From: an uncultured Lachnospiraceae bacterium
GTDB lineage: Bacteria > Bacillota > Clostridia > Lachnospirales > Lachnospiraceae
Length of the DNA stretch: 64,000 nt
Assembly: GCA_947165025.1 (NCBI GenBank)
Contig: CAMUYQ010000007.1
Location: 62,001 to 126,000 of the forward strand
Direction: 5' to 3'
The position numbers and the translations under genes were made by a program. This document shows, piece after piece, positions 63,581 through 64,000 of this stretch. Positions within the stretch are counted from its first letter, which is position 1, and every line of letters starts with the position of its first letter. The notes below the pieces were generated by a model that was not told where the DNA came from, did no database searches, and saw only the letters and a list, made by a program, of their open reading frames with translations.

Positions 63581-64000
63581 ATGAATAAAAAAGCAGTTAT
63601 CCTGCTTGTCTGTATGATCGCGCTCATCTGCCTTCCGACTGTTACATATGCGGATCAGAAAAGCGAAAAGGTTCGCGTGGGCTATTACGAGAACGAAGTT
63701 TTTCAGGAGGGAGCCGGTGAAGGCGAGATCAGATGCTTCTTGACGGCGATATAGATCTGCTTGCAGGTCTTGCACTGAAAGATGACAGAACTTCGTTGAT
63801 CGGCTACCCGAATGAAATAATGGGCAGAGAATCCTACTACCTTGTCAAGTATGATGAAGATACGGCTATAACAGCCGATCCCGTTACATTGAACGGATGC
63901 AGGATCGGCATGAGTGCGGACTTCCAAAAGACAATATTCGAGCCATTCACCCGTGAAAAAACCAGCACAGTCAGCGGCATACAGGGAACCGGTCTTGGCA
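63581..64000 (+). pseudogene. Broken sensor histidine kinase with extracellular solute-binding-type domain
   Basis: An ATG at 63581 opens a signal peptide (MNKKAVILLVCMIALICLP, cleavage after TYA) and the start of a periplasmic-binding-type sensor (VRVGYYENEVFQEGAGEG). The frame then hits a stop at about 63754. A shifted frame from 63732 continues the sensor (LLDGDIDLLAGLALKDD, NEIMGRESYYLV, ADPVTLNGCRIG) and then, with no membrane or HisKA segment between, becomes kinase ATPase sequence (IFEPFTREKTSTVSGIQGTG) at the window edge. This fits two internal deletions, one with a frameshift. The 3' end lies outside the window. Confidence 0.72.

Noticed and set aside
63703-63927. Minus-strand frame at the right edge
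   Set aside because: It is antisense to recognisable sensor-kinase sequence and has no ribosome site.

Overview
The window looks like the chromosome of a Gram-positive anaerobe of the class Clostridia, most likely Lachnospiraceae. The grounds are a PPi-dependent phosphofructokinase, a type III glutamine synthetase, an Amt-PII fusion, sigma-A promoters with near-consensus boxes and 17-bp spacers, strong AGGAGG ribosome sites, and many small zinc-ribbon membrane proteins. The genus cannot be fixed from the sequence alone. The chromosome is broken by one AT-richer accessory block.

Left chromosomal part (1-8744): the start of a secreted Thr-rich protein behind a structured leader, glycogen phosphorylase, a small conserved protein on a divergent promoter, PPi-phosphofructokinase, and a three-gene membrane operon (glycerophosphodiesterase-like, small membrane protein, LtaS-like enzyme) that probably acts on glycerol-phosphate polymers of the envelope. 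A tRNA-Leu(UAG) gene follows.

Accessory element (8776-33837): about 25 kb inserted into the 3' end of tRNA-Leu. It is bounded by an exact 49-bp direct repeat, with matching integrase-arm-like repeats and an exact 21-bp inverted repeat just inside both ends. It carries a tyrosine integrase, two excisionase-type HTH proteins, a MobC-like protein and a small relaxase, but no transfer channel, so it reads as an integrative mobilizable element. Cargo: an SF2 helicase, a ParB-like protein, a three-gene zinc-ribbon operon of unknown function, a type I restriction system in the order hsdR-hsdS-hsdM, a single-gene GTPase, YqaJ/RecT recombination genes, a DUF5688 protein, a serine recombinase and a MoxR ATPase plus metallopeptidase/VWA pair. 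The zinc-ribbon operon, divergent from hsdR, is the best candidate for an undescribed system.

Right chromosomal part (33840-64000): a hybrid histidine kinase whose ATG is 2 nt after the right attachment site, a LysR regulator, cysK with an Rrf2 regulator, a PrsW protease cluster, and a small aromatic operon (prephenate dehydratase-like, DAHP synthase) behind a Phe-rich leader peptide and attenuator. Then comes a large nitrogen cluster: purF-carA-carB and glnA-asnB-pyrG-gltB-gltD on the minus strand, with amt-PII divergent from purF. Almost all its enzymes make or use glutamine. The leaders of purF, glnA and amt share the motif AGCAAAGGYGC inside terminator hairpins, suggesting common control by transcription attenuation. 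The window ends in a sensor kinase gene broken by internal deletions.
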